Below are positions 9,142 through 18,797 of a stretch of DNA of 64,000 nt, one piece after another. Both the position numbers and the translations under genes were made by a program. This DNA comes from Methanocorpusculum sp. Lineage in GTDB: Archaea; Halobacteriota; Methanomicrobia; Methanomicrobiales; Methanocorpusculaceae. The stretch is from positions 44,687 to 108,686 of the forward strand of contig DALTYD010000001.1 of the NCBI GenBank assembly GCA_029986255.1, read 5' to 3'. The notes below the pieces were generated by a model. The model was not told the origin of the DNA. It did no database searches and saw nothing but the letters and a program-made list of their open reading frames with translations. The number at the start of each line of letters is the position of its first letter. The stretch's first letter is position 1.

Positions 9142-10632
9142 ATGGTTGAAAGTGATGGGTTTCTGCCGAACAATCCCAAGACTCATAAAAAAATAAAATA
9201 TCTTATTCTGGGTTGCGGCAGTATCGGTTACAATGTCCTCGAGGAACTCAAGGAGGATGATGAAAACGTCCTCGTTATCGATGTAAATGAAAAACGTGTG
9301 GATGACTTGCGTGATCATCGTCATCAGGCGATGGTAGGGGATATCACCGATCCTGGTTTGCTTGCAAATATTCCTGAGCCGGAAATGGTCTTTATTCTTG
9401 CTGCAGATAAAGATGCAAATCTTGCGGCGGTACAAAATATTAAGGGTGCCTATCAGCAAACCCATGTGGTTGCCCGTGCCGTGGATCTCTTTTCAGCGGA
9501 TCAGTTAGTGGATCATGGCGCCGATGTTGTTCTGTATCCTCAGCAAGTTGTCGCGAAATCTGCTGTCAATCACATGAACAATTTAGTTGCATCACGTTGT
9601 GCCCAAAGACTTTTCTCTCTCTTAAGCTCATGGGCAGGGACCCTTGGTATTATCACGCACAAAAATCCCGATCCTGACGCAATCTCAAGTGCTATGGCTC
9701 TTGCTGCAATTGCTTCCAGTGCTTCTTCTGGGAATCTCACAACTAAGATTCTTTACGAAGGCAATATAGGTCATCAGGAAAATCGCGCATTCGTCAATCT
9801 CCTTGAGATAAAGATGGAACGCTTGACCCCGGAGATTCTCAGTGAATGTAATTATCTTGCTCTTGTCGATTGCGTTGCTCCCGGAATGAATAACGATCTC
9901 CCGTTGGATACGCCCATCAATATTGTTATTGATCATCACAGCAAGGAGGGTGTTACTCGTTTGTGGAAACCGGAATTTCTTGATTCTCGTCCAAATGTAG
10001 GCGCTACGGCATCGATCATGACTCAGTATCTGCAGGAACTTTATCTGCCGATTGACAAAAAAGTTGCGACTGCTCTATTCTATGGTATCCGTGCTGACAC
10101 CAAGGAGTTTCAGCGCAACCTCTCTCCCCAGGATCTTTATAATGCTGCATATCTTCTTCCATTGTCAGATAGATCCCTTTTGGAGGTTATTATGGCTCCA
10201 TCTGTTTCTCAGGAGACGTTGGATGTCCTTGGTCATGCAATTGTTAATCGTGAGATAAAGCATGGATATTTGTTTTCCAACATTGGATATGTTAGAAATC
10301 GTGATGCCATTCCACAGGCTGCTGATATGTTACTGAATTTGGAAGGTGTGACAACCGCGATGGTATATGGTATCACTGATACATTTATCACTCTATCTGC
10401 CCGTAATAAGGACATTCGCTTACATGTTGGTGATGTAATGAAAGAGGCGTTCTCTCCTATTCCTGGTGCCTCTGCTGGAGGTCATGCAACAATGGCTGCT
10501 CTATCTATTCCCCTGAACGCGTTTTCTTTGGTGAAAAATAAGGATGAACTGCTCAATATGATTATTGATCCGATCTTGTCCAATTTCATGAAACTTGTTG
10601 GAATTTCTGAGGTTGAAGGAGATGAAATTTGA
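9142..10632 (+). CDS. RCK (TrkA-N) domain - DHH/DHHA1 phosphoesterase fusion protein
   Basis: About 496 residues from the chosen ATG at 9142 (MVESDGFL); earlier in-frame starts lie in spacer-like sequence. N-terminal third: a Rossmann nucleotide-binding RCK domain with YLILGCGSIGYNVLEEL and an acidic VIDVNEKRVDDL. Middle: a DHH phosphoesterase with HKNPDPDAISSAMAL, ALVDCVAPG and the defining VIDHHSKEG. C-terminal: DHHA1-type ending with ASAGGHATMAAL. The combination suggests a soluble phosphodiesterase (oligoribonucleotide or cyclic dinucleotide) controlled by NAD(H) or another nucleotide. Substrate unknown. Starts an operon with mptE and a radical SAM gene. Confidence 0.88.
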   Translation: MVESDGFLPNNPKTHKKIKYLILGCGSIGYNVLEELKEDDENVLVIDVNEKRVDDLRDHRHQAMVGDITDPGLLANIPEPEMVFILAADKDANLAAVQNIKGAYQQTHVVARAVDLFSADQLVDHGADVVLYPQQVVAKSAVNHMNNLVASRCAQRLFSLLSSWAGTLGIITHKNPDPDAISSAMALAAIASSASSGNLTTKILYEGNIGHQENRAFVNLLEIKMERLTPEILSECNYLALVDCVAPGMNNDLPLDTPINIVIDHHSKEGVTRLWKPEFLDSRPNVGATASIMTQYLQELYLPIDKKVATALFYGIRADTKEFQRNLSPQDLYNAAYLLPLSDRSLLEVIMAPSVSQETLDVLGHAIVNREIKHGYLFSNIGYVRNRDAIPQAADMLLNLEGVTTAMVYGITDTFITLSARNKDIRLHVGDVMKEAFSPIPGASAGGHATMAALSIPLNAFSLVKNKDELLNMIIDPILSNFMKLVGISEVEGDEI

Positions 10633-11251
10633 GGAATGGGAACTGTACTACACACAAATCCTCAATTTTTTTGGATTTTCACGTGAGGAGGACGAGCTTG
10701 CCGCACGAATACTTGCCAAACTTCTCCCACATGATGATTTTGATAGACTTCGAGATACTGTTCAGGGCCGAAATTGCATAGTCTGTGGAAATGCACCGTC
10801 TCTTTTGGAGGATATCTGTACAACGAATTTTTCTGATAAAGTCATTATTGCTGCGGATGCTGCGGCACGTGTTCTTCTACTTACAGATCATCGCCCGGAT
10901 GTGATTTTCTCTGATATTGATGGTATGGATGATGATTTTCTAGTTATGAATGATCTTGGAACGATTCTGGTGTTGCATGCTCACGGAGATAATATTCCTT
11001 TAATTCGTTCATGGGTACCAAAAGTGCGCGGTCCAGTTGTCGGAACAACTCAGGCATCACCTCTTCCCCATGTGTATAATTTTGGTGGTTTTTCAGATGG
11101 CGATCGTGGTGTGTTCTGTGCGTATGAACTTGGTGCTGCAAGTATCTCTCTTATTGGATTTGATCTGGATGATCGCTCTGTCGATCCCGTGAAACATGGG
11201 AAATTGATGATTGCACGAAAACTTCTGAAACTCCTTGGCCATGATCTCTGA
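10622..11251 (+). CDS. mptE: 6-hydroxymethyl-7,8-dihydropterin pyrophosphokinase MptE
   Basis: Archaeal pterin pyrophosphokinase (family of MJ1634) that activates 6-hydroxymethyldihydropterin for methanopterin synthesis. The 209-residue protein starts MKFEEWELYY and carries the glycosyltransferase-like DUF115 core: IVCGNAPSL, IAADAAARVLL, PDVIFSDIDGMDDD and HAHGDNIP, then GFSDGDRGVF. The ATG at 10622 lies inside the end of the RCK-DHH gene (11-base overlap), so it is probably translationally coupled. Its own 3' end overlaps the next gene. Confidence 0.9.
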   Translation: MKFEEWELYYTQILNFFGFSREEDELAARILAKLLPHDDFDRLRDTVQGRNCIVCGNAPSLLEDICTTNFSDKVIIAADAAARVLLLTDHRPDVIFSDIDGMDDDFLVMNDLGTILVLHAHGDNIPLIRSWVPKVRGPVVGTTQASPLPHVYNFGGFSDGDRGVFCAYELGAASISLIGFDLDDRSVDPVKHGKLMIARKLLKLLGHDL

Positions 11252-12899
11252 TGCAGTTATTATCGATGGATATGTAGATGAACCCGCTTGTCTTGGTGTT
11301 CCCCCATATATCTCACCATATGTTAGAACGGTTGCTGGGGTATTTGCTGAGTACAGCATTACAACTGATTATATAACCATTGATCAGCTGCGGCGCGATC
11401 CAGTAAGACTCACTGCTCTTTCTGCCTACAAATATGTGGTAATGATTGCAGGAGTTGCAGTTCCTGGCAGGTATCTTGCGGGAACTCCTGCAACGCTAAC
11501 AGAACTGCAACACATAGGTTTTACGTTACGAGGGAAGACTGTGTCACTGCTTTGTGGACCAATAGGTTTTGGCTACTCCCCAGAAGGTGGAGTACGTGCT
11601 ATCTCTCAGGTAATTCCTGGCTGGTCGGCAATGTTGTTTGGTGATCCTGCTTCAGCGCTGGATTCATATCTTTCTGGTGGGGATATAGTTGGAGTATTTC
11701 GATATTCAGATTTTAATCGCTGGGCGGTACTAGGTGCAGAGATTATTCGGAAGCACCCATTTTTTCCTCGCGTGATGTGTGAGTTGGAGACTGCAAGGGG
11801 ATGTTCTCGTGTCGTAACAGGTGGGTGCTCCTTCTGCACCGAGCCATTTTATGGATTTCCTCATTCTCGAAATGTTTTGGGAATTATGGAGGAAGTTTCT
11901 GCTCTCACCTCTGCGGGTGCGGTACACTTTCGGTTAGGGCGTCAACCGGATCTTCTTGCATTCGGGACAACGGGTTCTTCTGAATTTCCAAAACCGAATC
12001 CGGATGCTCTAAGGCAGCTATTTTCCAGCATCCACGACGCAGCTCCTTCTCTCCAAACCCTGCATATCGACAATGTAAACCCTGGTACTATTGCCAGGCA
12101 TGAAGAGGCTTCTCGCGAGGCTTTATCTGTTATTATTGCTGGTCACACTGCTGGAGACATTGCTGCATTTGGTGTGGAGTCTGCTGATCCAGCTGTGGTT
12201 ACAGCAAACAATTTGAAAGGAGATGCTGATGCTGTGTTCCGAGCCGTCGAGATAGTGAATGAAGTCGGTGCTGTGCGTCGGGCAGGTATTCCTGAACTTC
12301 TTCCCGGTCTCAATTTTATTGTGGGTCTGGATGGTGAGACACCCGATACGTTTACTAAAAACAAACTTTTTTTACAACGTATTCTTGATGCCGGGTTGCT
12401 GGTTCGTCGTGTGAATATTCGTCAGTTGATGCCCTTTGAAGGGACCCGTGCTTACACGCGTAACACACTTGGTCAACACGATCGTCTATTCCGCCAGTTC
12501 AAAGAACATGTGCGAGAGATGTTTGATGTTCCGATGCTGAAACGTGTTTTTCCTCTAGGGACCGTTCTACGTGATGTTATCATTGAGGTTTCTGGTGCTA
12601 TGTCTTTTGGTAGGCAAATGGGAACGTATCCTCTTCTTTCTGGTATTCCTCTGCAATTACCTGTTGGAACAATACTCGATGTAGCTGTTATCTCCTATGG
12701 GAAACGTTCTGTTACGACGTTACCTGTTCCAATTGAAATAAATCGGTTGAACTCAGCGGCCTTGAAATGGTTGCCGGGAATTTCTAAGCAATTAGTAGCC
12801 AAAGTTGCCGCTAGGAAACCATATGCAGATGTTGGGGCCTTTACCTCTGTTGTCTCCACTGAGGCGATAACTCCCATTCTTCCTCTCATGCGATTTTAA
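11241..12899 (+). CDS. radical SAM protein with C-terminal helix-hairpin-helix (COG1031 type)
   Basis: About 552 residues. The radical SAM cluster is in the TARGCSRVVTGGCSFC stretch near residue 190, an unusually spaced Cys-rich motif typical of this archaeal group, followed by a TIM-barrel core with FGVESADP and GLNFIVGLDGETPDT. The final 70 residues contain a helix-hairpin-helix (LKWLPGISKQLVAKVAARKPY), usually nucleic-acid binding. Reaction unknown; an RNA-modifying role is inference. The ATG overlaps the mptE stop by 11 bases; a TTG two codons earlier is less likely. Confidence 0.85.
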   Translation: MISDAVIIDGYVDEPACLGVPPYISPYVRTVAGVFAEYSITTDYITIDQLRRDPVRLTALSAYKYVVMIAGVAVPGRYLAGTPATLTELQHIGFTLRGKTVSLLCGPIGFGYSPEGGVRAISQVIPGWSAMLFGDPASALDSYLSGGDIVGVFRYSDFNRWAVLGAEIIRKHPFFPRVMCELETARGCSRVVTGGCSFCTEPFYGFPHSRNVLGIMEEVSALTSAGAVHFRLGRQPDLLAFGTTGSSEFPKPNPDALRQLFSSIHDAAPSLQTLHIDNVNPGTIARHEEASREALSVIIAGHTAGDIAAFGVESADPAVVTANNLKGDADAVFRAVEIVNEVGAVRRAGIPELLPGLNFIVGLDGETPDTFTKNKLFLQRILDAGLLVRRVNIRQLMPFEGTRAYTRNTLGQHDRLFRQFKEHVREMFDVPMLKRVFPLGTVLRDVIIEVSGAMSFGRQMGTYPLLSGIPLQLPVGTILDVAVISYGKRSVTTLPVPIEINRLNSAALKWLPGISKQLVAKVAARKPYADVGAFTSVVSTEAITPILPLMRF

Positions 12900-13217
12900 A
12901 TAGTTTTTTAGACAATCCATCGCGCGATTTCAGGTAGAAAAAAATACTTTGATATATCCGATGATACTCTCTATGTCATTTTCTGCAACAAAAAATCGGA
13001 AGGAAAAGAGATCTTCAGTATTGGTCCCATAATATCTCTCCTCATCCATTCTTGAAAAAAGTGTGGCATTCAGTTCACTAATGAATGGATAATGCGAGTA
13101 TCTCCCTATATATTATCAAATATCTGCGGTTTAGAGATGTTGAGCGTATTTATCCTTATATTATCTTTCGATTTATACAAACTTACTTATATTTGTGTGA
13201 GTATAATTTTCAAAAGT

Positions 13218-13490
13218 ATGATGAAGTGGCAGATTTCGGATCTTTTTGGAATGGATGTCTATTCTGATAAAGCAGTTTTCCTTGGAAGGGTTGAGGATGT
13301 TGTTCTGGATGTTACTAACAAGAAAATAAGTGGTCTTGCATTGGTTGACGTGAATCAGAATGTACTTGATATCAAAAACTATCATGGTGTTGTCTTACCA
13401 TATCGTATTGTCAGAGAGGTTGGAGACGTTGTCCTTGTCCGCCATATCTCGGGAATTTTTAAGTTGTCTGAGCCCATTTTTGGAGAATAG
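13218..13490 (+). CDS. PRC-barrel domain protein
   Basis: A 90-residue single-domain PRC-barrel protein: ISDLFGMDVYSDKAVFLGRV at the start, then VLDVTNKKISGLAL and a VVLPYRIVREVGDVVLV end, the pattern of this small beta-barrel fold. In archaea such proteins are abundant and linked to RNA metabolism or to division (CdpB-type); which applies is unknown. The ATG pair at 13218/13221 was chosen because the upstream frame (from 13092) is hydrophobic AT-rich sequence unlike the family. Confidence 0.85.
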   Translation: MMKWQISDLFGMDVYSDKAVFLGRVEDVVLDVTNKKISGLALVDVNQNVLDIKNYHGVVLPYRIVREVGDVVLVRHISGIFKLSEPIFGE

Positions 13491-13503
13491 TCTGATCTTA
13501 TTC

Positions 13504-14250
13504 ATGAGAGAACGTGAAATTTTTTCTGGTATTATTACTACGGTTCCGTTTGTTTTGCGATTGGATGGGAGATCTTTTCATCGCTTTTCTCGAGAGGGAG
13601 GGTATGACAAACCTTATGATACGGCATTTTCCAGATGTATGATTAAAACTGTACAGGCACTATTTGAGGACAGTGGCCTTTCTCCCTCATTTGCTTATAC
13701 TTTTTCTGATGAGATCAGTCTTTATATCACTTCTCCAATTTTTGACTGTCGGATTGAAAAGCTTGTTTCGATTGCAGCTGGTCTTGCATCATCTGCATTT
13801 TCGTTGTTTTCAGGTGCCCAACGTCCACTTTCATTTGATTGTCGGGTTGTTCCAATTGATAAGAATCAACTTGTGACATATCTTGCTTGGAGACAGGCTG
13901 AGGCATGGCGGAATCATATTAATGGCTATGCTCATAAGTTGCTAAGGGATATGGGACTGTCAACGACTGATGCTCAGCGGATATTGAACGGAATGAAATC
14001 CGCTGAATTGCATGAACTCGCTTTTTCCTTAGGGGTGAATCTTGCTGATACCCCCACCTGGCAAAGACGCGGGATAGCGATGTATCGGTCGATTGCAGTG
14101 AAAGATGGTTATAATCCCGTGTCTCTAGAGATGGTGCATGTGTCTCGTCGTGTATCAGTGATCGATAAGGAACTTCCTCTTTTTAAAACTCCTTATGGTG
14201 CATTGTGGCTTGCAGAACGTCTTTCCCTTTCTCCTAGTTTCGATGAGTGA
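13504..14250 (+). CDS. thg1: tRNA(His) guanylyltransferase Thg1
   Basis: Thg1 family, 248 residues. Adds G-1 to tRNA-His or repairs tRNA 5' ends by 3'-5' polymerisation. Motifs: VLRLDGRSFHRF near residue 20 (first metal Asp), YTFSDEISLY near residue 75 (second metal Asp/Glu), and WRQAEAWRNHINGYAH near 140. The ATG at 13504 gives MREREIFSGI, the expected start; longer frames overlap the PRC gene in another frame. Spaced 13 bases after the PRC-barrel gene. Confidence 0.9.
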   Translation: MREREIFSGIITTVPFVLRLDGRSFHRFSREGGYDKPYDTAFSRCMIKTVQALFEDSGLSPSFAYTFSDEISLYITSPIFDCRIEKLVSIAAGLASSAFSLFSGAQRPLSFDCRVVPIDKNQLVTYLAWRQAEAWRNHINGYAHKLLRDMGLSTTDAQRILNGMKSAELHELAFSLGVNLADTPTWQRRGIAMYRSIAVKDGYNPVSLEMVHVSRRVSVIDKELPLFKTPYGALWLAERLSLSPSFDE

Positions 14251-14271
14251 TATTCATGTTTTATTGTTTTT

Positions 14272-15123
14272 ATGAAGGGTAATAATTTAAGTACAATGCC
14301 AATTGAATTTACAAAAATTCATGAAAATGGAAATGATTTTATTCTTATTGATGAGATGATGAATGTTATTATTCCAGGATATGAAGGAGAAGTTTGCAGT
14401 GAGTTACTGTGTTCGACGGTTTGGTATCGATGGAGACGGTGTTCTGTTTATCTTACCCTCCAAGATTGCCTATGTGCAAATGCGCTTATTCCAACCAAAT
14501 GTTTGCGATGAGAAAATGTGCAACAATGGAGTATTCTGTCTAGCCAAGTATGCATTTGACAACAATTATATGTAAAGAAAAAGTTATTTTCGGTGGAAAC
14601 CATTGCAGGCATTTTGTCAGTTCGTGTCAGGTATGATAATTCTGGTGATTTTTATGTTACGATTGATATGGGTGTTCCTGCATGTGATGCAACGATACTT
14701 TCTGCAGTAGATTTTTGTGGTCTTTCTGCAAAAATGACAGGCATGACGATATATTCAGTTAACATAGGAGTTTCGCATGCGGTTATTTTTTTAGAGGATA
14801 TTGAGGATATTGATCTTGATGCTGTTGTTTTGGATATTCGTCATAATACCCAATTTCCGATGGGAATACATGTAACCTTTACGCAGGTGATTAGCCCATC
14901 TACAATTTCCATCCGAACATTTGTACATGGGATTGAAGAAGAAATGCTTTCGTGTGGTAATGGATATATGGAAGCTGTCCTGATTGCTATAAAATTTGGT
15001 AAGGTATTGGGTGATGAGGTAGATGTTGAAACGATTGGAGGTTCACTTGATATCTCTATTGGTGAGCGTGCAACGATAATGGGATCTGCTGAAACGGTGT
15101 TTACTGGTGAAATTCCTCTCTAA
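14272..15123 (+). pseudogene. dapF: diaminopimelate epimerase, broken by two frameshifts
   Basis: DapF converts LL- to meso-diaminopimelate in lysine synthesis. The frame starts as MPIEFTKIHENGNDF (14296; an in-frame ATG lies at 14272), shifts near 14377 (CCAGGAT where CCAGAT would keep frame), runs about 65 codons in the second frame (FAVSYCVRRFGIDGDGVLF, KMCNNGVFCLAKY), stops at TAA 14573-14575, and resumes in the first frame after one missing base near 14572, continuing KKKLFSVETIAGIL to 15123. Both catalytic cysteines are kept, but HGNGNDF has become HENGNDF, CGNG is CNNG and CGTG is CGNG. Decay is more likely than sequencing error because of these substitutions. Confidence 0.85.
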
Positions 15124-15594
15124 TTTTTTCAATAAGGGCATAGGTTGAGATCGATGATGGGAAGTGATTACGCTATTCCTGTACATATTTTCATCACCAT
15201 TTAGATGTCTGGTCAGTCATATTCTAATCCCGGAAAAAAAAGATTAGTACACATCTTTTTTATTCCTTTTCTTATATCTCTTCCAGTTTTTTTTCTGTGT
15301 TTTCTTCCATACTTTCCAGTTCTCCTATTATCTACTATCGATAACTACAAGTGTCATGTCTCTTTTACATGAAAGATATTTGAACACATCTGATGTATAT
15401 TCTATCTTTTAGACATTCATGGTGTGTGATTTTTTTTCAGAAAATTGATTTGTTTATTTATTCTTGGAAGAATTGTCGCTATCTCGAGACTCGATCTCTA
15501 AGATTTTATCGTGTCTCCTCTCAATCTATTTTCTATCTATCGTAATGCATGTTTTTATGGGATGTTTTATATCGATGACATCCCTTTAAATTTC
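15124..15594. other. AT-rich spacer
   Basis: About 470 bases between the broken dapF and the convergent glycosyltransferase gene. No open frame of coding character, no tRNA-like structure, only short homopolymer runs (A8 at 15233, T-rich tracts that could terminate dapF transcription). Confidence 0.4.
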
Positions 15595-16614
15595 TTAGTT
15601 CTTAAAAATTTCTTCTATCTCTTTTTCAATTTCGTTGAGTTTTTTATGAATCATGCGCAGTTCTTGCATTTGTTCTCGCTGAATATTGTGGATAACCTTA
15701 CTGATGGTTCCCATCATAATGGCGAAGGTTCCTGTAATGAGGAGAAGTGAAGTGAGAATTCCAATGATGAGAGGCTTTGTCCCCGTTATCCACCACTCAC
15801 TAAGTACGTAGAATTCAAGGCAAAAACATGCTATACTTATCAGAATGCCAATATTTCTGAAATAACAGAGTGGATTGTTTATTTTGCTATATTTGTTGAT
15901 TGTTCGGATTATTTTGTATCCGTCGAGAATTGGATGCAATTTCGTAGGTGATCCTTGACGTTTCTTATAGTAAGTTGGGACAATTTCAAATCGAAGACCG
16001 TAGTGGATGACCGCGGCGCAGATCTCTGTTTCAATTCCGAATCCTTTTTCTGTGAGGTTCATTAGTCGAATGGAATCTAAAGTGAATGCACGATAGCCTG
16101 AGAGGATATCATCCATGTATACACCATGTGCCCATTTGAATAGTATGTTCATGAGATAGTTGCCCCAGAGATTGAGGTGAGTTAAAGCACCGCGTTCGTA
16201 TTGTTCGAGTCTATTCCCAATGACATGATCTGCGCGATCTTGTATGAGCGGTTCAATCATGGAGTCGGCATACTCTGGAGGGTTGGTACCGTCTCCATCA
16301 AGCATCAGAATGTATGGCGTTGTGATTTTTTCAAATGCCTCAATTAGTGCAGCTCCTTTTCCCTTTCCCTCTTGTTTTATAACTTTTGCGCCGAGTTTTT
16401 CTGCTATTTTTGGTGTTCCATCTGTGCTGTGTCCATCCACAACAAGTATTTGATGATATCCATTTGCTTGTAGTCCCTTGATAATATATCCAATTGTTGC
16501 CTTTTCATTGAGTGTCGGTATCAATACACAAACATTGTCTTTGGATACTCTATTCTCAGTTTTTTCGTTGATGTTCTTTTTAATTATCTTTGTCGCTCTG
16601 TTTGCATTGTTCAT
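15595..16614 (-). CDS. GT2 family glycosyltransferase with C-terminal membrane anchor
   Basis: Dolichol-phosphate-sugar synthase-like enzyme, 339 residues. Residues 25-250 form the GT-A domain: VCVLIPTLNEKATIG, VVDGHSTDGT, GKGKGAALIEAF, LMLDGDGTNPPE (DxD) and a QGSPTKLHPILDGYK end. Two membrane helices follow (NIGILISIACFCLEFYV and a GILTSLLLITGTFAIMMG stretch), then a charged coiled-coil-like tail. Similar archaeal proteins (AglJ-like) load the first sugar on a dolichol carrier for N-glycosylation. Sugar unknown. No neighbouring glycosylation genes are visible here. Confidence 0.88.
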   Translation of the reverse strand: MNNANRATKIIKKNINEKTENRVSKDNVCVLIPTLNEKATIGYIIKGLQANGYHQILVVDGHSTDGTPKIAEKLGAKVIKQEGKGKGAALIEAFEKITTPYILMLDGDGTNPPEYADSMIEPLIQDRADHVIGNRLEQYERGALTHLNLWGNYLMNILFKWAHGVYMDDILSGYRAFTLDSIRLMNLTEKGFGIETEICAAVIHYGLRFEIVPTYYKKRQGSPTKLHPILDGYKIIRTINKYSKINNPLCYFRNIGILISIACFCLEFYVLSEWWITGTKPLIIGILTSLLLITGTFAIMMGTISKVIHNIQREQMQELRMIHKKLNEIEKEIEEIFKN

Positions 16615-16806
16615 AATTCTATTTATTGACTATTTCTGATTGTTCCCGTGTGACTTCAAGTTCATAATTCTCTTTGTCACGATGTGCTCGTTCTGAGCAA
16701 TCTTCCTTGAAGTAGTAAAGTCCATTAATTTTTTTCTATATCACTATTATCTGCGTTTTTTGTAGATATATGGACTTTATTTGTAACATAATCTTGCAAA
16801 AAAAGA

Positions 16807-18015
16807 TTATTTGTTCTTGGCTTTCCAAATCATTCTTCCCTGCATGCCGAAGTATTTGGAAAATCCAATCGCATCTCGCTGATCGAAGGTTGTTGTATCA
16901 AATGAGACCATGTCCTGTGAATAGATTGCATTTGGTGATTTCCGTCCGAGAATGTGCATACCTCCTTTAAAAAGCTGAATATCGACTGTTCCTGTAACAC
17001 GCTTCTGTGTCTCATCAATGAATCCATTTAGATCATGATAAAGTGGTTCGTGCACGAGACCCATATATGCAAGCTCAGCCCACTGTTCGTCAACAATATG
17101 TTTAAACTTTAACTCAAAGCGTGATAGTACAAGTTTCTCAAGATCTGCATGTGCTGCGATTAGTACTGTTGCTGCTGGGTGTTCGTAGTTTTCACGGACT
17201 TTGAGTCCGAGGATTCGATCCTCAATCATGTCGTTCCTACCAACACCGTTTTTACCTGCAATTGTGTTTAACGTCGTGATTAAATCGACACCACTCATTT
17301 TTTTTCCGTTGAGTTCTACGGGGATCCCCTGTTCAAAGGTAATGGAAATGATTTCTGGATTGTCAGGTGCTGTCTCTGGTGAGGTGGTCCAACGATAAAT
17401 CTCTTCTGGTGGGTGATAGTCTGTCTCTTCCAGCCTACCTCCTTCTATACTGCGAGACCAAATATTTTCATCCACGCTCCATGGTGTGGATTTCTTGATT
17501 GGAATTGGTATTCCATGCTGTTCTGCGTAGTTTATCTCCCAATCCCGTGTTAGGTTATGTTCGCGCATCGGTGCAATGATATCAAAGTTATGCATTTGAA
17601 AGATGAGTTCAAAGCGGAATTGGTCATTTCCTTTTCCGGTACATCCATGGGCAATAGCATTTGCTTTTTCCTGCTTTGCAATCTTTACGATCTCTTCTGC
17701 AATCAGTGGACGTGCAAGAGCCGTTCCCATTGGATAACCTTCATAGAGAGCATTTGCTTTGATTGCAGGGAACACGTGTTGTTGAACAAATGTATCCTTT
17801 ACATCAATAGTGTAGTGTTTGTCAGCGATGAGTTTTCCTTTTTCCTCCGCCATTTTAACTTCGGCTGCAGACTGTCCTACATCTACAGCAACTGTTATTA
17901 CACGGTTATAGCCGTACATGTTCTTGAGGATCGGCACACAGACGGAGGTATCAAGTCCTCCGGAAAAGGCGAGAACAACAGTTCTCTTTCCTCTGGTTGA
18001 TGATGTATCTGTCAT
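16807..18015 (-). CDS. argG: argininosuccinate synthase
   Basis: Condenses citrulline and aspartate with ATP in arginine synthesis. The protein has 402 residues, standard length. N-terminal ATP pyrophosphatase loop [14 protein letters not shown]; then [17 protein letters not shown] near residue 120, and the substrate region NGKKMSG and [11 protein letters not shown]. Monocistronic with non-coding DNA on both sides (192 and 782 bases). Start [12 protein letters not shown] is the only good in-frame ATG ahead of the loop. Confidence 0.95.
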   Translation of the reverse strand: MTDTSSTRGKRTVVLAFSGGLDTSVCVPILKNMYGYNRVITVAVDVGQSAAEVKMAEEKGKLIADKHYTIDVKDTFVQQHVFPAIKANALYEGYPMGTALARPLIAEEIVKIAKQEKANAIAHGCTGKGNDQFRFELIFQMHNFDIIAPMREHNLTRDWEINYAEQHGIPIPIKKSTPWSVDENIWSRSIEGGRLEETDYHPPEEIYRWTTSPETAPDNPEIISITFEQGIPVELNGKKMSGVDLITTLNTIAGKNGVGRNDMIEDRILGLKVRENYEHPAATVLIAAHADLEKLVLSRFELKFKHIVDEQWAELAYMGLVHEPLYHDLNGFIDETQKRVTGTVDIQLFKGGMHILGRKSPNAIYSQDMVSFDTTTFDQRDAIGFSKYFGMQGRMIWKAKNK

Positions 18016-18797
18016 TGATGTACTATTCCACTTTTGGGAATGTGTGGGTTATATTTTGTGTTTAGTATATTCAATGTGTCTCACGTGCACATTGTATCTA
18101 GGTGATATTTGTATCTAACACATAAAACATCTTCTATGCATCATAATTCTTCTCATTTATGGTTTTGTCTCATAGGATGTGAGCGCACGTGTGAGCCCTC
18201 TTGTTCTTAGTCCATGCTCTTCTTGTATTGATCCTTCTGCTTTCTTTTCCCATGTGATTCAAGCCGTTTAATTCATGTGCACATATATTACTTTGATTGG
18301 TCGATTTCATCAGTTTGCTATGTCATCGAATTAATCGGGGGGAGAATACTGAATTTATGTCTCACTGTAATCTGGATGGATGTTTGCTTATCTACAAACA
18401 TGATTGAAATAATCTCTGAATGGAATTTCTTTGTTTTTGATTATATAGTTTATTGTATAGTTGAATATTTTTACTAATATTTAGGTGAATACATGTTCTC
18501 TGGAATGCAAATAGTATGTTTTGTTATTTATATTAATATCCATTTTTCATTGTTTTTATAACTACTTTGATATATTTATCTCTTTAAGTCAGAATTTATT
18601 CCAGATATATAGACACTCTTTTTGTTTTCATATTTTTCCTACTTTTTATCATGTGAGCTCTTTTAGCATTAGTTTCTCCATCTTTAATTTTTGAAGATTT
18701 CTGGAGGTAATGCTGTCCCCATATTGTTGCACAATTATCATATTTTTTGTATATATTATTCCATAATTTTTATATTTCTCTCATAATATTTAAAAAA
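18016..18797. other. long AT-rich spacer
   Basis: About 780 bases between argG and the MBL-fold gene. A 66-codon plus-strand frame (18277-18477) is low-complexity and unlikely to code. The segment 18170-18270 is less AT-rich and on the minus strand reads as Lys/Arg-rich peptides broken by stops, possibly a ribosomal-type gene remnant, but I could not match it. Confidence 0.4.

Noticed and set aside
18170..18270. Lys/Arg-rich minus-strand peptide suggesting a ribosomal protein remnant
   Set aside because: Broken by stops and I could not align it with any ribosomal protein with confidence.
18277..18477. 66-codon frame in the argG spacer
   Set aside because: Hydrophobic low-complexity sequence, no ribosome site, no resemblance to a family.
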